A program made the position numbers and the translations under genes. A stretch of 64,000 nt of DNA from Brachionus plicatilis. Its lineage: Eukaryota > Rotifera > Eurotatoria > Ploima > Brachionidae. The notes under the pieces are model-generated. The model was not told the DNA's origin. It did not search any database and worked only from the letters and a program-made list of their open reading frames with translations. The stretch is from contig QEOQ01000508.1 in assembly GCA_010279815.1 (NCBI GenBank), positions 782,254-846,253 on the forward strand, written 5' to 3'. Shown piece after piece: positions 1 through 13,400 of the stretch; position 1 is the first letter of the stretch, and each line of letters begins with the position of its first letter.

Positions 1-378
1 AAGACAGCATAATAATAAACTTTAGATTAATAAAATAAATAAAAGATTTTAGATTTTATTTTTAAATTAAATTTAAACATAAACTAGGCATGCGTTATTT
101 TTAAAATATATCAAGAAAGTAATAACTTTATAAATTATTGAATTAGGAGGACTTTTCTTGGAAACTAGACCAAAAAACTTACAATTTAGACTTTGCTTTA
201 TGTGGCCACGTGAAATGTGTTCTAATTACTTAGTTAAAAAAACAACAAAAAACACGATTTTTTCAATGGACCGAAAAGAATAGATCAAAAAGAAGATCAA
301 AATAGAAAAATCTATGCAAATTAAATTTGAGTCATTATAAAGAAGATAATATAGCAACATTTTTTTGAAAGATTTGAT

Positions 379-608
379 TAGTGTTGGGTACCGTGAGTGG
401 CGGCCACTAGACCGCCAAAAGTTGATGTTGACTCTTTTGATGGCCGGGGGTGAAATTAAACCTTTAAAAAATTTTAAATGTGAAAATTTGATAGAAAAAA
501 GAATTGAGTATTTAGTTTTAGAGAAAAAAGAATTTTTCGCGGCCATCAAAACGGCCAACATTAACTTTTGTCGGTCTAGTGGCCGCCACTCACGTTTACC
601 CAACACTA
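379..608. mobile_element. hAT-like MITE / foldback element
   Basis: A 230-bp element with imperfect terminal inverted repeats of about 70 bp (about 379-446 and 540-608) that begin TAGTGTTGGGTA and share GAGTGGCGGCCACTAGACCG. The arms are far more GC-rich than the surrounding DNA. The flanking octamers are GATTTGAT (371-378) and ATTTTGAT (609-616); six of eight bases match, which suits a decayed 8-bp target duplication of hAT type. There is no transposase, so it would be non-autonomous. The two overlapping ORFs here, one per strand, simply reflect the inverted repeat. The foldback structure is seen directly; the hAT assignment is inference. Confidence 0.75.
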
Positions 609-616
609 ATTTTGAT

Positions 617-3600
617 ATTAAAAGTTTTTCGAAAAAGATGGATTGATGGCAGTTGAAACAATTTATAGAAAAAATATTAAATTCCACCTGTCCAAGATAC
701 TGTACTTTAAAAATAAACTGAATTGATCATGCTAGTATTGGTTTCTTTTTAATATGCAGATGTGAGTCATTTTCATCAGGAACATAATATAGAATTTCAA
801 TAGCTGATTTTGGGTAAAACTGATCAGTAAATTTAAATTTAAATTTTTTTATAAATTTATTTTTTGAAATTAAATGATAAAAATAATCTAAAAATTGAAT
901 TCCTACAAATAAATATTCTGCAAAATGACTCAAAATGCCTAACCGCTTTTTTATATTTTCGAATTCTTATTTAGCCGTAATGCTTTTTGAATTACTTGTT
1001 TACTGCATATTAAATAATCCTCAATAAATCCTCATTTTTTTATCTTATGAAGCTGAAATTTTCATTAAATTAATAAAATATATAAGAAAAACAAATTAAA
1101 TGAAAATGATTGAACAGATTTTTATTTCTCAAATTTAATCTGTAAAATATTGATTAAATTAAAATAATTTTATGAGTTTATCTGTTTAAACATTAAATTT
1201 TGGAATAACATATTAAGAATTTTAAAGTTTTTTTACAAAAAATAACTTAATATTGTAAGACCATCTTTAAGCTTTTGATAACTATAAATTATTTTTAAAA
1301 TGATTAAGTTTTAAGAATTTTTAAATTCAATTGATATATAAAGTAAAAATTAACAAAAAACTAATTTGATCAAAATCGAGTTTTTTATCTTGATTATAAA
1401 ATATTAAAGAAAACATTTTATTGATTCGTTTATCTTAAAATTCAAATTCAATCATAGTCTTTTGAAGATAAAGTGAAAATTTTTATAAATGAAGTTGTAA
1501 AAAATTAAATAGTATTAAAGAATTAATTCTAAAAGCAAAAATTTTTGCTTTCATTTAATTCAAATTGTTTCACAATAATTAAAAAAAAACCTTAAAATTC
1601 GATTTAAAAATATTCCTTAAAAATTTTTTTCCTAATAATTTAATTTAAAATAGATTGTTATTCATTAGAAGTTTTAGTTGTAAATGTCAAATTTATTTAT
1701 TTGCAGCATAAATTTTTTCTATTTTTATTTATTTTTCATAAAAGAAATTTTTTCTTCTCTAATAAATAGTATTTCATTAAAATGTTTTTTCTTTATTGAT
1801 TTGGACTTAACAATGACAGAATATATTTACGTAGCAATTTAATATTAGTCTTCCTAAATTTGTCATATTTTTTAGAGTTTTATTTTAATCTAATTTATTA
1901 ATTTTAAAATTTCGTAAAAAAAATTCAATTCAATAGGCATAAATTATGATTGTTTATTAGATATTTTTTAAATAGAACCATTTCAAAGCTATGAATGCAT
2001 TGTAGAGAATCATCCTTTTAGTTATATCTCACATTAAACGAACTGAATAAAATTCGATTTATATTCATGAGTTTATAAAAATTTTTAAAAAATGTCGTAA
2101 AATACTTGAGATAACAACTGCTTTTTTAACCAACACAAGCAGGCAATTTTAATCAAAAAGACGCATTTTTAATCAGACTTTAATCAAGCTTAATATTTAG
2201 GGGTCAAAATTATCATTTCAAATTATTAATAATAGTTAAATGACATTTAAAATTAATATAATATGTTAACACCATAAAAATCATTATAATTTTTGCTTTT
2301 TTCGTCATTGGATTTCATGTAAACTATAAAGTTTATGTTCAGCAAATTATTTTAGTTCAAGATTCATTTAAACTGACGTCAATCGTTTTAATATTGCCTT
2401 TTAGAAAAATAGCTCTAAAGTGATAAAACCGGATCAAATAAAATGCTATTTCATTAAAAAATTAGAATATAAGCTTTTTGAAACAGACATTTTTTAATTT
2501 TAATTTTTTGTTAATAAAAAATTTCTCAAAAGTTTCTTTCTTATTTTTTTCTAATTTAAACTAGTTTAAGAATTTGATGAAGAAAATTTTGCCAAGTCAG
2601 TTAAGCGATGCATTATTTTATGATTATAATGCTAAATTATTTTTTATGATTATTTCGATATTGTTTGGTTTTAAAAAAAATCCCCTATCAAATTATAAAT
2701 ACCGGTCGAAATGAAAACCGAAATTTAATATTTACCACCGCTTAAAAGTAATTTAAGTATACTTGAACTTATTTTTGGCTACTGCTATTGATATAGGATA
2801 AAAAATAGATATAGATTTTTGGAGTACATTTTTTCTAATTTTAAAAGCTACGCTCATACTATCAATTTCAATTTCAATCGTATAGAAATTATTTTCTAAA
2901 CTTTCTGCTAATTAAGCAAAATCAAACCATTAAAAATACCAGTATTTAGTTGTTTTAGCCCTTTTGTTAATGAATTCAGAAGAAACTCAAATTTAAAAAA
3001 ACTCTAATTATTCTTTATTAGAAATAAAAATTTTCTTTTTTCTAAATGAATCAAATTTTTATTTTATTTTATTGAAAAGTGAACTTTTTTATTTTTTTTA
3101 AGATGAATAATTTTAAGCTATCAATTAGAACTTGATTTTTGAACGTGTTTTTAATGATTTTTAATTTTTTATTTAAATATTGTATAATAAATGTTACGCT
3201 AGTTAAATTAGCTAAGGATCTAACCAAAATAAAATCTAATATTTTATTTTAATAAAATGGGTATATATATATTTCGTTTAGCAGAATAATTCGTTAATGG
3301 ATACCATTTTTTGAAAAGCTTTGTAAAAACTATAGATATTTCATAATTTGTTTATTGATATTTTCAAAAATTCAAACAAGATTGATTAATAATGACTTAA
3401 ATTAATCTCCCGAAATCGAGGATATTGCCTTGATGCCACTCTTTTCAGAATGGGCCATATTCTAATACCAAATGAAGTAATTTATCAAAATCAAGAATAA
3501 AAATAATTAAGCCTACGAGCAATTAGCAAAAGAGCTATACAATGTTTATGTAGTTGATTTAAATAATTTGTATATATGGATACTAACTCTATTAATTTTT

Positions 3601-6600
3601 GCTAGTATTTTTGTTTAGCTTTTTATAATTTTTTAAACAGCTTATATTTTATCTTTAATATTTGATGATTCCAGAGACCATAAGCTTGGCGCTTTATTTT
3701 GTTGGCAACTCATTTGAGCAAATTTAAGTGATTTGTTATTTGTCTGCTTCAATTTAAAAGCTAGATTGTAACATCAGTTAAGCAGTTTTTTATTTACCTA
3801 ATGAAAAAATTAGATACTTCTAATTAGATGGTAATTATTGCAACTAAATGAATTGGTTCATTACTATCTCAATAATTTTCTTTTAGATATGTGAATTGCT
3901 TTAGTAAATTGCTCTTGCCGATGAGAAGAAATTATTTTATGATGCTTGAAATAGAATTTTGGCTTAATTAAAAGAAATAAAGATTGGCTAATTTGGAAAA
4001 AAAAAACAATAATTTTTAGCTTTTTTTTTTTAAATTTTTGTGCTTGTAGCATTTCATAGCTTAAATTATTCAATATAGTTTTTTGTCTTCGAGCTCCATA
4101 GAAAAAATCACTTAATATTAAATCGGTATTTAGCATTTTTGATCTGAAATTTAATCCATTTTAAAATTCTCATTTTTATTTTGGATTCAAAATTGCATTA
4201 TCTTCTTTGATTTAAAAAAAAATTATAACCCAAATATTCTATTTTAAATTAAATTTTAGTTATCCAAGCATAGTTTTATTTTGTTATCGAGTCATGAGCT
4301 AGGAGACATATTAGAAAATGAAATAATTTATTTCTTCGACGAATTTTAAGTCATTCATTAATTAAATTAGTCAAGTTTAAAATCATTTATTTGTATAGTT
4401 AATTAATTTATTTTTCCTATCTTTTTAATTTATTTAAGATCTTTTCTTAAAACTAAGTCCCACAAGTATTTCGTGAGTCGAGTTGAAATTTTTTTACCAA
4501 ATTCCAGTAAGACATTACTAGCATAAATAATCAAGAAACAACTCTTATTTTTATCCAAAACAAAAATCATTTCGACTCATTTAGTTTGAATGCTAGGAGA
4601 ATCAGGAGAATTTAAATGAGAATATTTTCCATTTTTTGAGAATGCGTTAGCCAAGTGAACAATCACCATAGCAGAGTTTAGTTGTAGAACAAAATTCAAA
4701 TTGGATATTTTGGACTTTTTTTCGCCTTAATTAAATTTATTAAAAAATTGATTTTTGCAGCATAGAACAATTTGAAAAGAAGCGATTAATAAAAAATGAA
4801 AAGAAAAATCGATTTTTAAATTTTATGTTTTTTTTCAATGTTACAAAAACCAAACGCCATAATTTTTTTGCATGAATTTTGCTAATATATTACAAGTGTA
4901 CATTGATGGTAATGCTATTGGAAGTTGGAAGCTTTAACGCAAGCTCTAAAGAAATTCTCAAAGTTTGTTGATTATAGAAAATAATGAAAAATCTTAATTA
5001 TATGAATATTAGTTTTATTTTATTTTTTTAAGTTAAAGATTTCAGCTACTTTGATTAAGAGCTGCAAATCTATAGCTTCTTGTTGCATAAGCGCCTCTAA
5101 TAGATAAATTACTTCAAAAACGAAAACTCTAATTATCGAATAAATTAGACGGATAATTTGGTTCAAATTCTTGAAGAAATATGATTAATACATCTAAACA
5201 AATTCGGTATTAGTAATTTAAAAAAAAATTAGAAATTAGTTCTCTATAAATCAAGACTCTTGAGCAACTGCTTTAGTAGTGTAAGCAATTTATTTGTGTA
5301 AATGAACAGTCTAAAAGATAAAGTAAATTAAAAAGATACTTAATGGGTCCTAGTGCGCTATTTCATGACACAAGCGAGGCTGATTTTATCTTAATTAAAA
5401 AAATTTTTCATTTTTGTTTCATAAAAAAATATAATCAAGTAACTTGGAAAATTTTCATATTCATATTTGTCGATTTGAAGTCTCAATGAAGTGCCTTCTA
5501 AATCTTTACATATTCACAATGATTCTATTTATTTAATAAATATTCAGAAAAAGAGAATTTTTGTTCTGAGTAGTAGGCGAAGTTAATGTTAAAAAAAAAT
5601 TTCTAATTTATAAATAAAGTAGTTAACTTAACTCTATAACAAAAAATGTATAAATAATAAATAACTTAGTTTTAACATTAAACAATTCAACTCATTTGTC
5701 GGAATAGTAATTTATAGACATAAGTTAAAATCATTAAAATGAGATCTTGTTTGAAGATTTTTGGTTTATTATTATTTGAACAAAATAAACTGGATATACA
5801 AAAAAGGCTCTCCTTACATCTGAATTGGAAGCATTCAATTCAATTCAAGCAAAGCTTCTCGGTTCAAGGTTTTAAAGTATGACATTTTTTACCATTCTAA
5901 ATTTATATTAAATTAATAAAAAAGATTTTGAATAAAATATCGGAAATTTTATTTTTTTTGTATTAGAATGTTTGATTTTTGGGTTTGCATTTACGACCAG
6001 ACATCAAATTTCTGAAAATGATCAAAATTGAATTTTTGCTAACATATTTTTTTCCTATTTCAATCATGAAATAGATAGCGCATTCTACTGCAAACAACAA
6101 AATAAAACAAAAACAAATATGGAGCCTCAATATTTATATTAGCGTCATTTAAATTTTTATGTATAATTTATTTTGTTTTCTTATTATTAATACAAGAGCT
6201 AAACGATTTAGATTTTATGCTGATCTTGTCTTGATTGATTTGGCTCTGGAAATGGAATTATATTAAAATTTGCTTGTAAAATTCTTTATTTTAATTTTTT
6301 ATTTAAATAGATATTTTTTTAAAAGAACAAAAATATGGAAAATGTATTTGCAGTTACAGATAGCTTTTTGTTAATTTAGTTATTCTTAAAAATTTGAAGA
6401 ATAGTTTAATACAAGGCATGTGACTTTTATATTCGTCATTTTCTGATTTAATAATTTAATTCTTATACGATATAAAAATCAATTAAAATTCCAATTAATC
6501 AAAATCAAGATATATAATTTTAATATTGATTCAATGAATCTTGTTTTTCTCTGCTCTTTTTTTAAATTCTATAAAATAATTATGTTAGGTTTTGTCTTTA

Positions 6601-9600
6601 TATCAATAGGCGTAAAATTCATACGAATTAATTTCCTGTCGCAGAATGCTACCCATGTCTAGAAATTAAATATTTATTAAATAATAAATAATTCCTTTTT
6701 TTTAGATGAACTTTCATAGCAATATTTTAAGTTATTTTCTATCAATTTTATTTTCTAAAAATTTTTAATTTTTAAATTTAGAGTACAACAAAAATAAGCT
6801 AATTTAATTTACAAGATAAGCAGAGCAAAAATTTTTAAACTATATTTCTTTGTTGGCAATTTTTTAATTTTAAATATAAAAGAAAAAAATTAGGCTTATT
6901 TTATGCTTTTTTCAAATCATTTGTGCTAATATTTATTTAAACTTTAATACTTATTTTTCAGTTGAAATTGATAGCTAATTTGATGTAAAAATTTAAATAG
7001 TCTGATGGTATTTCAAAATTCAGAAATGAACAGAATAACAAGAACTCTGATGAATAAGAAATTTTTAAGAAAACAAAAGTAATTTATTAAAAATTAAAAT
7101 ATTTGATTAGCCAAAAATTTTCTTCAAAAATTCAAATTAAAAAGCAATATGCCTAAATTAAAATTAAATGAGCTTAAGATTGTATTTAGCTATGCTAAAT
7201 TTCTAGCTGAGAGATTTATTCAAAGGTTAAAGCTTGTTAAATGTCTTATTATCGATGTTTAAAAATAAGCTCAAATTGAGATTTAATTTTCTATCGCTTT
7301 TTTTTGTGAAAGAATTGGTCTTCTGAGATAATCAGGAATACAATAGGTTTAGTTAAAAAATAATATTTTTAAGTCAGTTTAATTTTATTTAAAATAATTA
7401 AAAAATGTTAATTTTTTTTGTCGATATGATGAAACCATTATAATGTCGAGATTTTAATTTAAATTTTTTAAAGCTTAACATAATTTTAATATTTAATTTA
7501 CAAAAAAAAACAACAAAATTTTTGTTTGCTTTGAAAATTAAAAAAAATCAATAAATATTTAATTATAAGGAACGCGCACTCTTAGCCCACAATCTAACCA
7601 ACTTACTTGTTTGTAAAGCTCGTAAAAACAGGCACACATAACTAAATAAAAAATTAAAATAATACATTTTATTATAATAATTAATAGATCTTTTGCTTTT
7701 ATATTTAAAAAAAATGGCGGTAAAATATTTAGTTATCGAAGATTGGTTCAATCAAGCTATCCAAATTATTCAAGAGACTTAGAACCAAGAGGTAATAATG
7801 TAAGTTTTTTCTTACTCTAAAATTGAATTTAAAAAATTATGCTTGGTAATGCGTTGAAGCATTAATATATCTCTCAAGATTCAAAGCATTTGGGAAAATT
7901 GTCTAATTTTGTTTAAATTTTTGATTTCATAACTAAACATCAATGAATTGATTAGTTTTATTAAAGATTATGTTTGGTTTATAAACACATCATGAAGGAT
8001 ATCCTATGCACGGGGTACTTCCTATTTATTTTAAATGCAAATTAGCATATTTTTTCTTCTCAAGTGTTTAAAATATATGGCTAAAATTTGTTGATTATCA
8101 TAATTTAAGATGTTTTTAAATCAGTTTAGAAATATATATATTTTTTTTTTCTATTTACTAATTTCGCCACAAGGTATATCTTATCTATGCTTCTGAAAAG
8201 TTTAATATATTATAATTTTATAAGCGATAATGTCAGTATGAATAATCGACGATATCTTTTTTGTTTGTTTGAATATCTGCATTATCCTAGAGTAACCTTC
8301 GAAAAATAAAAACATGCAAATTCCAAATATGCTATTTTCATTTAGATAAAAAACATAATCGATCTTTTATTACAAACTAAATTATGATGGAAAACATGCT
8401 TCTAAAATATAGATTATTGTGATCAAGTAAAAGTTGGATCAAAAACATGATCAATAGCGCTTTCTATACTTGGAAATACAACTAGCTAAGATTCAAATTT
8501 CAAGTTCTTTTTTTTTCTCTGTCTTAAACTATTTAATTGTTGATTCCAAAGTGATAGCTCAATTGTTAATTTAAATTGTAAAATCAGCTATCTTCTCGCT
8601 GTTTTCCTATTTAAGAAAAACAGAATTAAACTTTTTTTATTTTTTTTAAATAACTTTTCTGACAATAGCTCAACGTAATTTTATTCATTTTTTTTTATTT
8701 TTTAACTCACAAAAATTTTACTCATTTCATCGAGATCTTAGATCAGATCAAATAAAAAATATCATTTAGTTATTTTAGTTTTTTCTTGAACACCAAAAAT
8801 TACCATAGTCAAATTTACGCAAAATAATTGAACTTAAAGCATGTTTTGTGAGGCTGCTATTCAAAATTTTTGTTTTATTTTTATTTTTTAAAAACACTTA
8901 GATCTAAATAGCAGACAAAATACTATTTAAAGAGAACATTTAAATAAATTATTTATAAATTGCTTTCGATGAGATTTATTTTTTTTCGTTTTCATGAATT
9001 TTCGACTTGCATCAAAAAATAAATTTCTATTGACAGATTTTTCAATCAATTTCTTTAATCTTCATCAAATGGATTCGACTTAAATTTCGATTAACCTAAA
9101 AGCAATAGATGTCTTTGTTGACAACTGGTCATGCATTAAAAAGTAGAGCTTTAAGTTCAATAGCAATTAAAAATTGTCATTTAAATTAAATTTTTTGTTT
9201 AAATAAAAATCTATTTTAGCTCACCGATATGAGAGTGTTTTTTTGTCCTAATTAAGATTGATTTGTTTAAAATTTTATATTTTAAAAATCTAAGCTTAAG
9301 AATTTTGGACACATGGTCATTTGAAAGAGATGATTTTCAAAAATTTTTATAAATTTTCGAAATTTGATCTGCGATTCTGATGGATCGAAATCGGAAAAGA
9401 AATACAAGAATTGATTAGAATTTATCTGCAAATAATTGACCTTTAAATACCATAGTTGTATCGTTTGATTGAGGCCCCTCTTGAATGCATTGGCCTCCTG
9501 AGGGCTTTTGATAGTGCGCCAGCACACAATTCGTAGATCATTTTATTCGAGTAGTTCATCAAACGAATGGTTCAAATTAGAGTCAGATTTTATGCATTTT

Positions 9601-10434
9601 AAAAAAATATTTTTGTAAAAGAAATAAAAACAAATTTTCTGGAATACAGATTTTCAGAATGAATGGCTCCATTTTTAATTCGAATGAAATACATTTAGAA
9701 AAAAATTAAAATTTTCAATTAAAAAATGAGCCATTGATTTTGAATTGCTTGAAACTATATTTTAAAATTTTTTAATTATTTTTTTTGAGTTTGATGGTGG
9801 AAAATTTTTTCCAAAAAACAAAAAGCAATTAAAAGTTATTCACGATTCAGTCGAATAATCAAAGTCTAATAGAGATAAGATTGTGAATTTATTTTTGACG
9901 CAAGCAACTATGACGTAGAGTATTTTCAATTTATTTTCGTCTATAAAATTTTTTTTAACTTTAAATGAAATTTTAAGTTTTCATTAAATAAAAATAATTT
10001 AGAAGGGAAAATGAGGGGGGGGGAGTGGGAAATCGATTTATAAAAGAAAAAAATAGATTTTTTTGGATCGAGTTGTCAAGACAACAATTTTTCTACTAGA
10101 TTTAAATTTATATTATTTAAATTTATCTTTAGATTGTTGAACGTAAATTGGTAACACACAACTCTTGTTGGAAAAAAAGCTAGACCTATAGATTAGATAG
10201 TTTATTAATTTTTTGTTTTAATTATTATTTTAAATTTGGTTCATCTGTATGAATCGTTCAGATAAAACATCCAAATAAATTGAATTCGAAGGCACTAGTT
10301 TGTGAAAGACTAGTTCAAATTTTGGCTAAGTTTTTTAATCAACAAAAAAAAGAGAGAGTGAAGAAAAAAATTTGCGCTTCATTATTTCAATTCAACTTTA
10401 GCTAAATTTGTTTAGGAAACATACTAATTCGACA
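617..10434. other. AT-rich spacer upstream of PMCA-1
   Basis: About 9.8 kb of very AT-rich DNA. The short ORFs in it, such as 727-933, 3864-4136 and 7563-7751 on the minus strand, are rich in Phe, Lys, Ile and Asn and mostly lack an ATG start, so I do not call them. Two local anomalies are a run of nine G at 10015-10023 and the coding-like patch near 9282-9610. Regulatory DNA for the calcium pump may lie near the 3' end, but I recognise no specific promoter element. Confidence 0.6.
9282..9610 (-). pseudogene. possible decayed coding fragment
   Basis: On the minus strand one frame reads as moderately complex protein for about 105 codons, interrupted by a single in-frame stop near 9552. It contains SNLNHSFDELLE before the stop and NDLRIVCWRTIKSPQEANAF after it. 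Local GC (about 9440-9600) is above the surrounding spacer. There is no ATG start and I do not recognise the family. It could be a relic exon, a transposon fragment or chance. Confidence 0.2.
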
Positions 10435-13400
10435 ATGGAATCAAAATTTCCCCTAAGCATCAAAGAGCTGACTGATTTGATGCAAGTGCAGCTCAAGCCA
10501 GATGAACAGCAAGAGTATCTGAATCGACATGGTCACATTGAAGGCCTGTGCAAAAAACTGCAAGTCGACACTCAAACCGGTCTGGATCCAAATGACAAGA
10601 GCGATTTGGAATCGCGTGCCACCCAATTTGGCCGAAACGAAATTCCACCCAAGCCGCCAAAATCATTTTTTCACTTGATGTGGGAAGCAGTTCAAGACAC
10701 AACCTTAATTATTCTAATAATAAGTGCTGTTATATCCCTGGCTCTGTCTTTTTACCACGATCCATCTCAGAAAGCCGACGAGGAGTTCTCGCAAATAGAG
10801 GAGCCAAACGTGGAATGGATCGAAGGCGCAGCCATATTGATTGCTGTTCTGGTGGTAGTATTAGTGACTTCATTCAATGACTGGAGTAAAGAGAGACAAT
10901 TTAGAGGTCTACAGTCTAAGATAGACTCGGATCAGAGAATAAGTGTGCTTCGCAGTGGACAAATTATTCAACTTCCAGTCAAAGACATCCTTGTGGGTGA
11001 TATTTGCCAAATATTCTACGGACACTTGATACCTGCAGATGGTCTGGTTGTTGAGTCAAATGATTTAAAAGTGGACGAGTCCAGTTTGACTGGAGAAACA
11101 AATTTGATCAAAAAAAGTGTCGAGAGGCCAATGCTGTTCTCTGGTACTCATGTGATGGAAGGAAGTGCCAAAATGTTGGTCACTGCTGTAGGCATTAGTT
11201 CTCAAACTGGTATTATCATGTCTCTGTTGGGTGCTGCTGACATGGATGAGAAAAAGAAAGAAGATTCGACAACCAAGAAAGACAACAATAAAGGTTTTTT
11301 AATTTTTTTTCTAATTTTTTAATGTTTGGTGTTATCTAACATGGTTTTTTTTTTCTATTTGGAACAGTCTATAAAGGTGTTAGCACGAATGGTAATTTTT
11401 TTGTTTTCATGTATTGCATGGTTTTTGTTTTGATTAAAATGTGGCATTAATTTTTTTGGTTGGCCAGCTGGATAAAAAACAAAAACTAAAGTCTAGTTTA
11501 ATTTTTTAATTAAAAAATTTAAATTTGAAGGTGGAGAAGAAGAAGCACTTGAATTGACAACTAAAAAGCCTGACGAAGAAGAAAAAGGTGAAACAAAATC
11601 AAAGAAAAAAGAACAGTCTGTTCTGCAGGCTAAATTGACCAAGCTAGCCATTCAGATTGGCTATGCCGGCATGACCATTGCAATTTGCACTGTCATCGTG
11701 CTGATTATACGATTTTGTATCAAAGAATATGTCCAAGAAAAAAAGCCTTTAAACGCAACTATTTTTAATCCTTTAATTAAATTCTTAATCACTGGTATAA
11801 CTGTGTTGGTTGTTGCTGTGCCGGAAGGTTTGCCTCTGGCTGTGACAATTTCTCTTGCTTATGCAGTTAAAAAAATGATGAAAGACAACAATTTGGTAAG
11901 ACACTTGGACGCATGTGAGACCATGGGCAATGCAACTGCTATTTGTTCGGACAAAACTGGCACATTGACAACAAACAGAATGACTGTGGTCCAGTGTTAC
12001 ATCAATGGAAAGTATTACGAAAATTTGCCAGATCCAAACGAACTGCCTGCTGTGGTCAGAAAAATGGTCGATGCCGGAATTTCGATCAATTCGAATTATG
12101 CCAGCAAATTGGAAAAGCCTGACAAACCAAACCAGCTAGCCACTCAACTTGGCAACAAGACCGAATGTGGTCTTCTTGGATTTGTGGAATACTTGGGCGG
12201 CAATTACACTTCAACAAGAGACAGTCATCCGACCAACACATTTGTTCACGTTTACACATTTAACTCTGGTCGAAAGAGCATGTCCACTTGCATTCGACAT
12301 CCAACTATTCCAGGAGCACTTCGTCTATTCACCAAAGGAGCATCTGAAATGGTGCTAAACAAATGCAAGTATATCATGATTGGTGACAAAGTGAAAGATT
12401 TTACTCATGGTGATTTCAATGATATAAACAAAAATGTGATTGAACCGATGGCTAGTGAAGGCCTGAGAACCATTTGTGTTGCCTACAAGGACTTTGTACC
12501 GGCTGAGCACAAAAAGCATGACTGCGAACAAGTTCTCAAAGGCGATCTCAATTGGGATGAAGATGAAGCAAATTTGAACAATGGCCTGACTTGTATTTGC
12601 ATTTGTGGCATTCAAGATCCGGTCAGACCCGAAGTGCCCGAAGCTATTCGAAAGTGTAAAAGTGCAGGCATTGTTGTTCGCATGGTAACTGGTGACAATG
12701 TGAACACAGCTCGTTCAATTGCTCGATCGTGTGGCATAATTGGAGCAAACGATGACTTTTTGGTCTTGGAAGGAAAAGAATTCAATCAAAGAGTCAAAGA
12801 TGAACATGGTGAAGTGTCACAAGAAAGGGTTGATCAAATATGGCCTAAATTGAGAGTATTGGCAAGATCGTCGCCACAAGACAAATATGTTTTGGTCAAG
12901 CACATTATTTCGTCTAAATTGAATCCAAATCGAGAAGTGGTGGCTGTGACTGGTGACGGAACCAATGATGGTCCTGCATTGAAAAAAGCCGATGTGGGCT
13001 TTGCAATGGGCATTCAAGGAACGGATGTTGCCAAAGAGGCGTCGGACATTATTTTGACTGACGACAACTTTAATTCAATTGTTAAAGCTGTCATGTGGGG
13101 AAGAAATGTTTATGACTCAATTGCAAAATTTTTGCAATTTCAACTTACTGTCAATGTAGTTGCTGTGATATGTGCTTTCTTTGGAGCCTGCATTGTAGGA
13201 GAAAGTCCTTTGAGAGCTGTTCAAATGTTATGGGTAAATTTAATCATGGACACTTTGGCTTCATTGGCTTTGGCCACTGAGCCTCCGACTGAAGATTTAT
13301 TGAGCAGAAAACCATATGGTAGAACCAAAGCTTTGATTTCAAGAACCATGATGAAAAATATAATTGGGCATGCTGTTTATCAAATAATTGTGATATTTGT

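Noticed and set aside
365..687. ORFs at 365-646 (+) and 226-687 (-)
   Set aside because: Both are produced by the inverted repeat of the MITE at 379-608; neither has independent coding signs.
727..933. Minus-strand ORF of 68 codons next to the MITE
   Set aside because: Starts with TTG, is AT-driven in composition and has no splice context. Possibly a relic, but not supportable.
12149..12358. ORFs in other frames inside the PMCA genes (12149-12358, 12355-12615, 12817-13017, 24600-24800, 25259-25468)
   Set aside because: They are shadows of the pump reading frame. Their conservation between the two copies only reflects the near-identical DNA.
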